64,000 bases of DNA, from contig JAMXIF010000051.1 of NCBI GenBank assembly GCA_028583685.1, positions 49,667,655 to 49,731,654 on the forward strand, given 5' to 3'. A program made the translations under genes and the position numbers. Below, piece by piece: positions 42,690 through 52,104 of the stretch. The stretch's first letter is position 1. The number at the start of each line of letters is the position of its first letter. This DNA is from Petaurus breviceps papuanus (Eukaryota > Chordata > Mammalia > Diprotodontia > Petauridae). Under the pieces are notes generated by a model. It saw nothing but the letters and a program-made list of their open reading frames with translations. It did no database searches and was not told the origin of the DNA.

Positions 42690-42870
42690 GGTCCATGGCC
42701 CCCAAAGCTTAAGGACCCATGATTTCATTCACTCCCCTCATTTTTATAGCTGTAGAAGCTGTACCTCAGAGAGGTTATGACCTAACTACCTAAGGTTACT
42801 CAGATAGCAACAGAAGAAGAATTTGAACCCGAATTCTCAGCTTTTCCAAGGCTCTCACTATGGTACCCTA
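42690..42870 (-). mobile_element. MIR variant, antisense
   Basis: cctcatttttatagctgtag, ctcagagaggttatgaccta, aggttactcagatagcaaca, gaatttgaacccgaattctc. Confidence 0.6.
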
Positions 42871-43419
42871 TGGAGACATGCTTTTGAATCACATAATAAT
42901 GGGTCCTGTCCTTAAAGCATTCGCTACAGAGAGAACGGCTGATGATGTTAGTTGTTGAACATGGGGATTTTTTTTTTTATGGGGAAATACAGGACAGTGG
43001 GAAAGAGAGCTGACTTTGGCATCAAGCTCGATCATGAAAGATGGCCCTTGGTCAGGGCCATAACTAGGACACAGCAACTGGGGCGCCTATTTTAAAGGGT
43101 ACCGCATTTAGAAGGTGCTGACAGTATGTGCAGTCCTTAGGTAACTTAGTTAAAATAGGAATCTGCCACTTGGTGTTGTGGGGTGAGCTCATCCCTTCTT
43201 CCCCTCCCCCACTCTTCTTCCCTCCCACAATGCTCCACTTTCCAGTAGTGGCCAGTGCCTAAGCTCTCTGCCTTCCACCCCTCACTCAAATGGGCATGTG
43301 TATCCAGCCACTTCTCCAGTCATGGTTTATAATATTTGTCCCAGGTAATAAAACAATCCCAAGTTATGTCTCTGTCCTTGAAGAGTTAGTTTTATCTGAA
43401 GAGAGGAGAATAATAGTGT
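42871..43419. other. No recognised feature
   Basis: About 550 bases; one T-run at 42968. No gene or repeat recognised. Confidence 0.4.
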
Positions 43420-43600
43420 TAGGGTCAGACAGAACCTTTGGAGGTCATTCTAATTCCCTCATCTTATTAATGGGAATACTGAGGCCCAGAAGCGTGAAGG
43501 AACTTTCCCAAGATCCCATAGCTAGCAAGAAGCAGGACCAGATTGGAATGTAGATTCTTTCACTCTAAATCTAACAGCCTGTCTAATGAGCCCCCCATTC
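43420..43600 (-). mobile_element. MIR variant, antisense
   Basis: cagaacctttggaggtcatt, ctaattccctcatcttatta, gaatactgaggcccagaagc, ttcccaagatcccatagcta. Confidence 0.65.
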
Positions 43601-43734
43601 TAAATAAGGAGAGCAGCATCAAAGGGATGAAATTAAAAGAAAGGACTTCTTATCTATGAATATGATGCAAATAGCAGTGCCACCATGGCAGGGCATTTTT
43701 TAAGTGCTTACTATGTCCCAGGCAATTCAATCAG

Positions 43735-43850
43735 ATCATGGGATTGGAGCTCCAGAGCTGGCAGGCACCTCAGAGACCATGGAGCCCAACCCCCTTCTTT
43801 TCCAGATGAGGAAAACAAGCCCAAGTTGATGAAGTGACTCCTAATGAGCT
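43735..43850 (-). mobile_element. MIR variant, antisense, partial
   Basis: cagagctggcaggcacctca, gagaccatggagcccaaccc, ttccagatgaggaaaacaag. Confidence 0.6.
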
Positions 43851-44789
43851 TTGGGTCTAGTATTTCCTGCTGCTCATGTGACCTTTGTAATCTATCCCCA
43901 GCCCAGGAAATGCAGTGAAGGAAGCCGCCAGCCCCTAAGTCGAGACAGTTCTAAAAAAGTCTTGATGCAACTTGGTTCAAAGTCCAAAGTAAGCATGATT
44001 TCAAGCTCTGGTTCTGAACAGGAACAAAAGCCCAAATCTCTCGGAGAGATGAAGGTAAGAGACCAGTCCCCCAGGCCACCACTCAGACACATCCACTAGC
44101 TTGTAAATAAACACCAACATGGAAGAAAGAAGTCATTGAGAACGTCCTTCTGTTTGCTTTCCTGCTTCTAAGAAAGCTTCTTCCTCTTCTCAGTGATGGC
44201 TTGTTCATCTTTTGCTTTTATCCTCGAGTGAGTATCCCCAGCATGCAATGAACACTTCCAGGGACTCTCACAGGAAACAATGGTGTGCTCTGCACGCAAA
44301 CTGAAGGGAATTCACTGGCCATAAGGTAGACAAGCAGCAGTGATGACGTGGGATCCAGCTGGAGTCACAGCTGCGGATACTGGCCAGACTCAGGATCTTT
44401 GTGAGGCTATAATTACCCTTAGGACTTCGAATGGAAGTGACTATTTTTGTTTCTAGAAAAATAAATCTCTATAGCATCTCGGAACCACATTTGGGAAATT
44501 CCCTTGATATTGCTGCGGTCCTCTGCCATGCAAGTTTCCAAGTGATGGGGTGGGGCTACTTCCTAACAGCAGCCTATGGCATCCCAAGGAGTGCTCAGAT
44601 CTGCCTGGGGTTTTGCTACAGGGCTCAAGAACCCCAGTGGTCTTACTAACATCCCCTCTTGCAGGTAATGTTAACTATTTTCATTGGGTAGGAGACAACC
44701 TTAGACAGAAGCATTTGTATTTCCCGTTGATGTTTTATTAACATTGTCTGTAGTAATGTGTCTTCCTTGATTTCGATTAATCAAGTAGT
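43851..44789. other. Repeat-poor stretch, no gene recognised
   Basis: About 940 bases. Frames 43851-44099 plus and 43892-44092 minus overlap each other. 44100-44660 is unique-looking and balanced in composition. Confidence 0.4.
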
Positions 44790-44945
44790 CTGTCAACAAA
44801 CATTTGGTAACCACCAATATGTCTGGTACTATGCCAGGCACTGGGGATATAGAGACAAAAGGGAACAAGTCCTTGCCCTCAGGGACCTTACACTCTATCA
44901 GGGAGACAATGTGTAAATATAGTAACTAAAAACATATATACAAGG
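44790..44945 (-). mobile_element. L2 3' end, antisense
   Basis: tctgtcaacaaacatttggt, ctatgccaggcactggggat, caagtccttgccctcaggga, tcagggagacaatgtgtaaa. Confidence 0.75.
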
Positions 44946-45084
44946 GCCACTAGAAACTGGGGACTGGTGTGTGTTTCTGCACTCAGTTGTAATCTCCTTG
45001 AGGACAGTCACTGCTGTTGTTTTTAAATTGGGATTTCATTGGCATGATGTGCTCTCTGAGGAAGCTCCTTCCCCAAAAATTTAT

Positions 45085-45220
45085 CACAGCCTCTTGCAAA
45101 TCTTAGAGAGTTACCCAGGGACACAGAGAGGTAAAGAAATTCACCTAAGGTCACACAGCTAGGGAGTGTCAAGTTAAGATCTTCCTGACTACAAGTCTGG
45201 CATGCTACTCTTCCATCAAT
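45085..45220 (-). mobile_element. MIR 5' half, antisense
   Basis: acacagagaggtaaagaaat, tcacctaaggtcacacagct, agatcttcctgactacaagt, tggcatgctactcttcc. Confidence 0.6.
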
Positions 45221-45519
45221 CATGGTTTTCATGCGCTGTAGTCCTCTGAAGTTTACAAAGTACTTTTATCTCTGTAGTCCCACCCATGATGCAGCCTGGT
45301 ACCTGGCCTTAACTAGGGGCTATAAATATGTTTACTGGTAGTGATACCTATATAGAATAACCATTCCCTCAGGATTTCCTCTCACAAATAATCGGCACAG
45401 ATTCTGCTGTTGGAACAAGTCATTATTTTTGTGAAAACTCAATGACAAGGGTGTTGATTTCCTATCTACCCCATATAGGAGCCAGGATAAGTACCAAGAG
45501 AGATACATAGGCAGATAAA

Positions 45520-45895
45520 CCCTCAGAGTTTACATCTATAGTAGGGAAGATGATATTGGACCTAAACCAGACTGGACACAAGCGTAGAGCTGAGCTAGGA
45601 GCCCAGTCCTCCCAGAATTCATCAGAGGGAGAGATCGCTTGCTATCACAGGGATCAGAATACGCTTCATAGAGCCAGTGGCATTTGAGCTGGGCTCTGAT
45701 GGATGCGTAGGATTTCAGGAGGCAGGGATAGGGAGGCAAGACCGCCAAACTTAAGGAGCAGCATGAGCAAAGCCTTGGCAAATGAGCTTGGCCTTTGTTC
45801 AACATGCAGTGGGAGCCACTGAGAGTTTCCAAATAGGGGAGTGATACAGCTCCAGCTGTGGGTTAGGAAGACTTATGTGGTAGAGTTAAGATGAG
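45520..45895 (-). mobile_element. L2 3' region, antisense
   Basis: ggcatttgagctgggctctg, atggatgcgtaggatttcag, gcaaagccttggcaaatgag, cagtgggagccactgagagt, gggagtgatacagctcc. Matches antisense L2 wording well. Some of the 5' side of the piece is unplaced. Confidence 0.7.
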
Positions 45896-45924
45896 AGTTA
45901 TCCTGGAACTGTTGAAGGGAAATA

Positions 45925-46035
45925 GAGATAGATGATAGATAGATAGATAAATAGATAGATAGATGATAGATAGATAGATAGATAGATATAGATAGAAATG
46001 ATAGTAATAGATATAGATAAATGAGAGATAGATAG
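45925..46035. repeat. (GATA)n microsatellite
   Basis: GATA/GATG/TAGA tetranucleotides with interruptions over about 110 bp. Confidence 0.93.
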
Positions 46036-46039
46036 ATAT

Positions 46040-46180
46040 ACATAGACAGATGAAGCCTTTATTAAAGGCTTACTATGTGGCAGGCACTATAAGTGTTAGG
46101 TATACAAATACAAGTAAGCAAGACAGTCCTTGCCCTCAAGGAGCTTACCTTTTAATTAGGGGGAGACAAAATGTAATGGA
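46040..46180 (-). mobile_element. L2 3' end, antisense
   Basis: gaagcctttattaaaggctt, actatgtggcaggcactata, acagtccttgccctcaagga, gcttaccttttaattagggg. Confidence 0.78.
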
Positions 46181-46305
46181 GAAGTATATATATATATATA
46201 TAATACATATAAAGTATATATATATAATACATATAAAGTATATATATAATACATATAAAGTATATATATATATATATAATACATATAAAGTATATATATA
46301 ATACA
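46181..46305. repeat. AT-rich array with 'acatataaagtatatatat' unit
   Basis: Four copies of acatataaagtatatatat set in TA runs, with unit lengths varying around 20-30 bp. Strongly self-complementary. Confidence 0.9.
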
Positions 46306-46354
46306 AAAGAAGTATTGGGCAGCATAGGCAGCATAGTATGGAAGCCTGGGTAAG

Positions 46355-46460
46355 ACAGAGGAGAGGAGGGGAAGGAAGGGGAAGGGAGAGAAGGAAAAAG
46401 GGAAGGGATAGGGAGAGAAGGGGGAGGGGAGGGAAAGGGAGAAGAGGGGAGAGAAGAGAT
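46355..46460. repeat. Polypurine tract (GGGGAA/GGAGAG)
   Basis: About 105 bp almost wholly of G and A, with approximate ggggaagg repeats. Confidence 0.9.
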
Positions 46461-46870
46461 TTCCTTAAAGATGTTAACAATATTATTTGTAATTGGAAAA
46501 AAAACTGAAAAATAACCTAAATGTTCAACAATAAGGGAAGTGTGTAATTATGATACATTTGTGTGATGTAATTCTATGAAGAAATTATCATGAAGAAGAA
46601 TGAGGAATATAAGGAAATATGGAAAGGGCTTTATAAAATAATGCAGAGGGGAAAATTAGAATGAAAAGAACAGAGCACTAAGTGCTGCTATCAAAGAGAC
46701 AAAATGAGTGAAAATAAATAGACAACATTTCCCAATGGAGACCTCAAGGGAGTAAAAGATAAGCTAAGATGATGTTTTATGGAATGAATTCCAGTTATCT
46801 AAATGCAAATCATTGCAAAAATAAATTCAATTGATTTGTTATTAATGTTGTTTATTAAAAACCATATTTT
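46461..46870 (+). mobile_element. Old L1 3' end, sense
   Basis: gtaattggaaaaaaaactga, taacctaaatgttcaacaat, gtgatgtaattctatgaaga, aggaaatatggaaagggctt, then aaaataaatagacaaca and an AT-rich end. Wording follows the L1 ORF2 end but is heavily decayed. Confidence 0.55.
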
Positions 46871-46969
46871 TAAAAAACAAAGTTAGTGGTGGTAACAAGA
46901 GGCCAATGATGAGAGCTTAGGAAGCGCCCCATCCCACCTGTGGTTTGGCTCTCATCCAACCAGAATGGG

Positions 46970-47165
46970 AAGTGTAGGAGGAAGTCTCACTCTGGAATCA
47001 GAGGATGTGGGTGTAAACAGGGCGTCTGACATTGACTAACTGTGGGGCCTTGGGTAAGTCACTTCGCTCTGCATGGGTTTCAGTTTCCTCCACTGTAAAA
47101 ATGAGGCAGTTGGATCAGATGATTTCTTGAGGTCCCTTCTAGATTCAGAGCTTGCATTCTTTTTG
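46970..47165 (+). mobile_element. MIR variant, sense
   Basis: gaagtctcactctggaatca, ccttgggtaagtcacttcgc, gggtttcagtttcctccact, ggatcagatgatttcttgag, gtcccttctagattcagagc. Nearly full length. Confidence 0.75.
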
Positions 47166-47490
47166 TGGCATTTTGTGTGGTTTTGATGACAGGATATTTT
47201 AAGGGACACAGAAAAGTCACTTAAAATAAATTCAATTAAAACTGGTTCTTGCCTAGTCTAATACTGAGAAGAGAATCCTTCAGACAGAGAGACTAACGGA
47301 CGTGATGGGGTCTCTCCTCACTGAACTCTTCATCTTCTGGGTTCTGAATTCAACTGAAATTATTTCAGTCTGGGTCAGATGAAACTTCTAAAACAGATGA
47401 AAAGGAAGACAGACATGGGGGACAGACAGAGCCATTCACAAAGGCATGCCCTTGTCTGTTCTGAGCAAATGTTTTAAAACCACCTTGGGT
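47166..47490. other. No recognised feature
   Basis: 325 bases without recognisable repeat or gene. Confidence 0.4.
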
Positions 47491-47491
47491 C

Positions 47492-47650
47492 ATTGGATCA
47501 CACACAAAAGCTACTGGACCTCACAGGCCCTCTGGTCCAACTACCCCATTTTACAGATAAGGAAACTGAGGCCCATCAAGGTGAAGTGACTTGCCCAAGG
47601 TCACACAAACAGTAAGCATCAGAGGTAGGTGTCCTGACTCCAGAGCAAAT
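47492..47650 (-). mobile_element. MIR variant, antisense
   Basis: tggacctcacaggccctctg, gtccaactaccccattttac, agataaggaaactgaggccc, gacttgcccaaggtcacaca. Confidence 0.78.
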
Positions 47651-48170
47651 TCCCTTGAGGATCAAGAAGAGATACTTTACTTTTCAACAGCATCTCCCAC
47701 CATCTGAGCCACCTTCTTACACACTCTCTTCCTTTGTCCTCCCAGCAGCTCACAAGTGGGAACCCCAATATGGTTCAAATGAACTCAGTCAGTACGAACC
47801 CTTTTTTAGATGGGGCGAGAGTATTTTTTTCCTCTGCTCCATTAAAAACTGAATATGATTTATGCCTCCAGAAAATGAAATGTGACCAGATATAAGAAAT
47901 AGAAAGGCTACAGTACATATGTGAAAAGAGAAATCAATGTTAAATGATGATCCCCAAACTATGCTTTCAAAAAGAATGGGCAGCTGGTGGGAATAAGCAT
48001 CAGAAATTGAAGGGGTGGGAGGGCATGTCTGAAAATTGAGATAGAATAGGGATTTGGAGTGGATAGAACTTTCCCCCACTGTCAGTCGCCCAAAACATCT
48101 CAAAAGAGAAGAGATTCCCACGGGGGGCAAGGGTGCCATGTGGAAGAAATACAGTATCTGGTGGCCTCCT
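47651..48170. other. No recognised feature
   Basis: About 520 bases; frames 47655-47852 plus and 47789-48139 minus have no known motif. Confidence 0.4.
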
Positions 48171-48171
48171 G

Positions 48172-48300
48172 TTTCAGTCCATCAACAAGCATTTATTGAA
48201 GGCTGGCTTTGGACTCCAGGTGCTGGGCCAGGACTGGAGTTGAAAGGAAAGAAGTTACAGAGTCCCTGCCCTCAAGGAGTTTACATTCCTAAGGAGCTCT
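48172..48300 (-). mobile_element. L2 3' end, antisense
   Basis: catcaacaagcatttattga, ccaggtgctgggccaggact, agagtccctgccctcaagga, gtttacattcc. Confidence 0.72.
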
Positions 48301-48364
48301 GGTCTTGTCATTTGTTCTCTGACTGCTCCCTTCTATGCCTGTTACCTCCTACAATTAGGATGGA

Positions 48365-48465
48365 AACTACTTATATTGTGAGCACAGATCTGGAGCTGGA
48401 AGGGACTTCAGAAGTCACCCCCATTCTACAGATGAGCAAACTGAGAGCAAGAACTGTATAATTTT
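48365..48465 (-). mobile_element. MIR variant, antisense, partial
   Basis: agatctggagctggaaggga, cttcagaagtcacccccatt, ctacagatgagcaaactgag. Confidence 0.65.
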
Positions 48466-48524
48466 TTTTTTCTATTTGTATGGAGCACAATGCCTGACAT
48501 ATGGTAAGGAATTCATTCTTTCAG

Positions 48525-48800
48525 GAAAGATGAGAGGGACTGCGAGATTGAGACAGGGAGACAGAGACAAAAGGGGGGAGGGAAAGAGAGAAAGTGAGGG
48601 GGAGAAAGAGAGAAATGAGAGAGGGAATAAAAGGCAGGAGAGGGAAGGGGAGAGAGACAGAGAAAGAAAGATGTGAGGGAGAGGGAGAAGAGAAAAGGGA
48701 GGGAGGGAGAGGCAAGGAGAGGTTCTTAGAGAAGAGGTGAGAGGGAACAGAAAGGAGAGGGGAAGAAAAGGGAAAAGGAAAGAGAGAAAATAGAAACAAA
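48525..48800. repeat. Long polypurine tract
   Basis: About 275 bp with very few pyrimidines on the plus strand, mixed GAGA, GGGA and AAAG motifs. The minus-strand frame here (48521-48811) is low-complexity and not a gene. L2-like words just after (ggggcatcttgaaggaaata) hint that the tract expanded inside an antisense L2. Confidence 0.9.
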
Positions 48801-48955
48801 ATTGGAAGCAAAGGGATTAGGGCAGGGGAGACACTAGCAGGTAGTTGGGATCAAGAAAATCTTCATGTAGATGATGCTGTTTAAGGGGCATCTTGAAGGA
48901 AATAACATATCCTAAAAAGATGAGTTGGGGAAGGAGGGCATTTTACTAACTAGGA

Positions 48956-49764
48956 GTTGAACTCAGCCATTTCTACCCTGCTTTGAGACAGCAAAGGTTA
49001 CCAGTGCCCTCAAAATATGGGCGCCCTGGTGCAAAACCCAGGCTGTTCTATCTTAGTAACAGCACTGCCCCCAAACCAAAACTGCTAATTCCGTTTCTGC
49101 TTTGCTGAATTAAAAAGCATTCAAAAGAAAATACTATAATTTCATGCATATAATGTGCATAGCCTTAAAAAGTGCACCACTAAAGGATGTAAACACTTAC
49201 AGTCATGCATTTCCCATGTTCCCTAAATCGACTTCCAATTTTGCTTTATAATCCCTTCCAAAATAACCATTGGGCATAATAGGCACTCAGGACTCCACAT
49301 GCCTGACCTCCTTTTTTTTTTTTCCCTCCTTTCTACACCTCATGTAATGCACGGTTATAGTCACGGATTTAAGGGGAGATATAATTAGATGCTTCTTAAC
49401 ATAAAGTATAATTACCTTCTCAGAGGCCTGGCTTTAGGAAAAGGAGCCAAAAGCCAATGGGGCCACATCCACAGCCCAGCAAGAGAAAATTGCCAAGGGA
49501 GATAAAGAAGAGCCATGGGGCTCTTTGGTAACTCTAGGGGAGGAATGGGCATGTCTCACCTGGTGCTGGGCTGCTCAAGGTAGGTTCGGCTTTCTCCCAT
49601 TCCCAGGATTGGCTTCCCTCTCTGCACAAGAGGCAGCTAGATGGTAGCAGCAGATATGGTTGTTCTTGGAGCAGTGGTGTGGTAGTAAATATTTAACAAC
49701 CATCTCTCTGAAAAAAAAATAAAGCAAGCACTGATCCCCTGCAAGCTTAATGTGCAGTATTAAT
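48956..49764. other. Repeat-poor stretch, no gene recognised
   Basis: About 800 bases with only a T-run at 49312-49323. 49080-49560 is unique-looking; candidate conserved non-coding sequence to test. Confidence 0.4.
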
Positions 49765-50420
49765 ATGTCCTCCATCATTTTCTCAAGTTTGCTGTTGACT
49801 TGTTTCTGTCATTTCTGACTCTTCTTGATCCTGTTTCTTTTTTTTAATTTTTAAAATTTATTTTTAGTTTACAACATTCAGTTCCACAATCCCTTGAGCT
49901 CCAAATTTTCTCTCCCTCCCTTTCTTTCCCCTCACCCCCCTTGGTGACATGCAATCAGATATAGGCTCTGCAAATACCTTCACGTTAAACATCAAGTCAA
50001 GTTGTAAAGAAGAATTAAAACCAATAGAGTGAACAAGAAAGAAGGAACAAAACAGAACAAAAAAGACAGGGAGCGAGTCATTTGCTTCAATCTGCATTCA
50101 GACTCCGCAGCTCTTTCTCCGAATGTGGATAGCCCTTTCAATCATGAGTCTTTTGGAGATGTCTTATAACCTTGCATTGCTGAGAGGAGCCCCATCTATC
50201 AAAGTGAGTCATGTGATCCTATTTCTTGGCAAAGATACAGGAGCGGTTTGCCATTTCCTTCTCCAGCTCATTTTACAGATGAGGAAACTGAGGCAAACAG
50301 GGCTAAGTGACTTGCCCAAGGTCACAGAGCAAGTAAGATTCTGAGACTGGATTAGAACTCAGGGAGATAAGTCTTCCTGACTCCAGACTTGGTGCTTTAT
50401 TCCATACACCATTTAGCTTC
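49765..50420 (-). mobile_element. Long RTE-tailed SINE, antisense, split by an L1 fragment
   Basis: Left part: gttgacttgtttctgtcatt, tctgactcttcttgatcctg. Right part from 50215: ttcttggcaaagatacagga, gatgaggaaactgaggcaaa, gcccaaggtcacagagcaag, tccatacaccatttagcttc. Confidence 0.85.
49840..50214 (-). mobile_element. L1 3' end inserted in the SINE, antisense, with target duplication
   Basis: T-rich start, agtttacaacattcagttcc, gagctccaaattttctctcc, tgcttcaatctgcattcaga, tcatgagtcttttggagatg. Target duplications gatcctgtttctt (49827-49839) and gatcctatttctt (50215-50227) differ at one base. Confidence 0.88.
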
Positions 50421-50644
50421 CCCCTTACACCTTCCATAATATTAAATTTCTATATAAATGCTGGCTGTTACAATTAAAAATAAGTGCACTGTACTAGATG
50501 ATTTCAAGGTCCCTTCCAGTTTGATAATGCTACGAACATCTGAGCTGCTGCAGGGTACTAAGAAGGCTCTTCCTGTTTTGTTTTGTTTTTTAACTCAGTT
50601 TTATCTGGGACCTTCCTCTACAGAGGAAGATTGGAATCTTCTCT

Positions 50645-50790
50645 GTAACCTAGATTCTTAACAGGTCACCTGGGCCACTGAGAGGCGACCTGTCCAAGGT
50701 CAAATGGCTAGTGTGTGGCAGAGCTAGGACTCAGACCCAGGGGTCCCTGGCTCTGGGGCCGGCTTTCTACCCATAATGCCATTTGTGGAA
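50645..50790 (-). mobile_element. MIR 5' half, antisense
   Basis: gcgacctgtccaaggtcaaa, tggctagtgtgtggcagagc, taggactcagacccagggg, ctttctacccataatgcca. Confidence 0.65.
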
Positions 50791-50839
50791 AAAAGGAAAA
50801 GTCTCTTTTTGACTCCAGCAAGTACCATTTCAGGAGAAT

Positions 50840-51235
50840 GAAGGAGTAACTATGACGGCCCTTCTGAGGATCAGCTGAAGGTATTGGGAATGTTTAGTTG
50901 GAGGCCAGGAGAGTTATCTCCAGGTAGTTGAAGCACTTTAACTTAAAAAAGGAACTAGACTGGGTCTGTTTGGCTCCAGGGGGCAGAACTGTAGACAATA
51001 GGTGGAAGTCCCAGAGACGCAAATTTAGACTCGTTATGAAAAACTTCCTTGCAATGAGCCCTGGGTCTGAGTGGAATGGACGACCTTGAGACTGGGGGGG
51101 GGGGGAAGGGGGGTCTCTTATATACTGTCTTTAAGAAATGCTAGATGACTTTTGTCAGGCTGATTGGCTACCGAGGGAATCAGATGGATGAGATCACTTC
51201 TGACGTTCCTTCCACCTCCAAAATTCAGTGATGCC
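50840..51235 (+). mobile_element. L3/CR1 3' end, sense
   Basis: gagttatctccaggtagttg, ggaactagactgggtctgtt, ctccagggggcagaactgta, gacaataggtggaagtccca, actcgttatgaaaaacttcc, gagtggaatggacgaccttg, cacttctgacgttccttcca. A run of G lies at 51097-51108. Confidence 0.82.
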
Positions 51236-51364
51236 GTGACTTTATGGGCCAAATGCCCATTTCTCATCTCCTCTTATCAGTTTGTATATAAAGGGTTTGA
51301 TTCCTTCATTCAAGTTGATCTGACAAACATTCTTAAGAGGGAGGCATTGAGAAGATACGAGCAG

Positions 51365-51550
51365 GCAATAGCATAACAGAAGATCATAAATGCCAAGATG
51401 GAAAGCCAACTAGAGCACTCCCCCTCATTCGACATGTGAGGAAACTGAGGCACAGAGCAGTTTGATGATGTTCTCATATGCATCAAATGCAGGATTTTAA
51501 CTCAGAAATTCTTACCTCCAACCCTAGCACTGTATCCACTAAGCCACCTT
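51365..51550 (-). mobile_element. MIR variant, antisense
   Basis: gaaagccaactagagcactc, gacatgtgaggaaactgagg, cacagagcagtttgatgatg, atccactaagccacctt. Confidence 0.65.
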
Positions 51551-51837
51551 GCAACAATAAATTGTGAACCAAAAAGTGGTATTGGAGATTCTTCAAAGAG
51601 ATAGGCATATGGAAGAAGAGGGATGGAACATCACAGCAAGAGTAAAGAATGGTAGACAACCCATGTGTGGCAACAATACCAATGACAAGAATTCCAATGG
51701 AAGGCTCCTAGCTTGTAGGGCGTGCCCCTTGTGGAAGATGCATCATGGGAGGCCATGGACAATGGAGATACATGATGACAGGACATGGATAGGTTGCAAT
51801 ACGTATGGTGGGAGTAAGGACCCACAGCAATGAGATC
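51551..51837. other. Unrecognised 90-codon frame
   Basis: Plus frame 51564-51833 (..DKNSNGRLLACRACPLWKMHHG..) matches nothing I know; just upstream of a SINE tail. Possibly the remnant of an unlisted repeat. Confidence 0.3.
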
Positions 51838-52048
51838 ACAGATGTTTTCTTGGCAAAGATACTGGAGTGCTTTGCCATTTCCTTCTCCAGCTCATTTTAC
51901 AGATAAGGAAACTGAGGCAAACAGAGTAAAGTGACTTGCCCAGGGTCACACAGCTAGTAAGTGTCTGAGGCTAAATTTGAACTCATGAAGATAAATATTC
52001 CAGACTCCAGGCCTAGCATTCTATGTACTGTGACACCTAACTGCCTCC
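51838..52048 (-). mobile_element. Long RTE-tailed SINE, antisense, tail truncated
   Basis: ttttcttggcaaagatactg, cattttacagataaggaaac, ttgcccagggtcacacagct, agactccaggcctagcattc, actgtgacacctaactgcct. Confidence 0.9.
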
Positions 52049-52104
52049 TTATGCCTTACGTGACAATAAAAACCAAATAGATAAATAATATAAAAAATAC
52101 CACA

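Noticed and set aside
46145-46480. 111-codon minus-strand open frame
   Set aside because: Its translation is YIYIYF repeats and poly-P/L from the AT array and polypurine tract; low complexity, not a gene.
48521-48811. 96-codon minus-strand open frame
   Set aside because: Encoded by the polypurine tract (Ser/Leu/Pro/Phe only); a compositional artefact.
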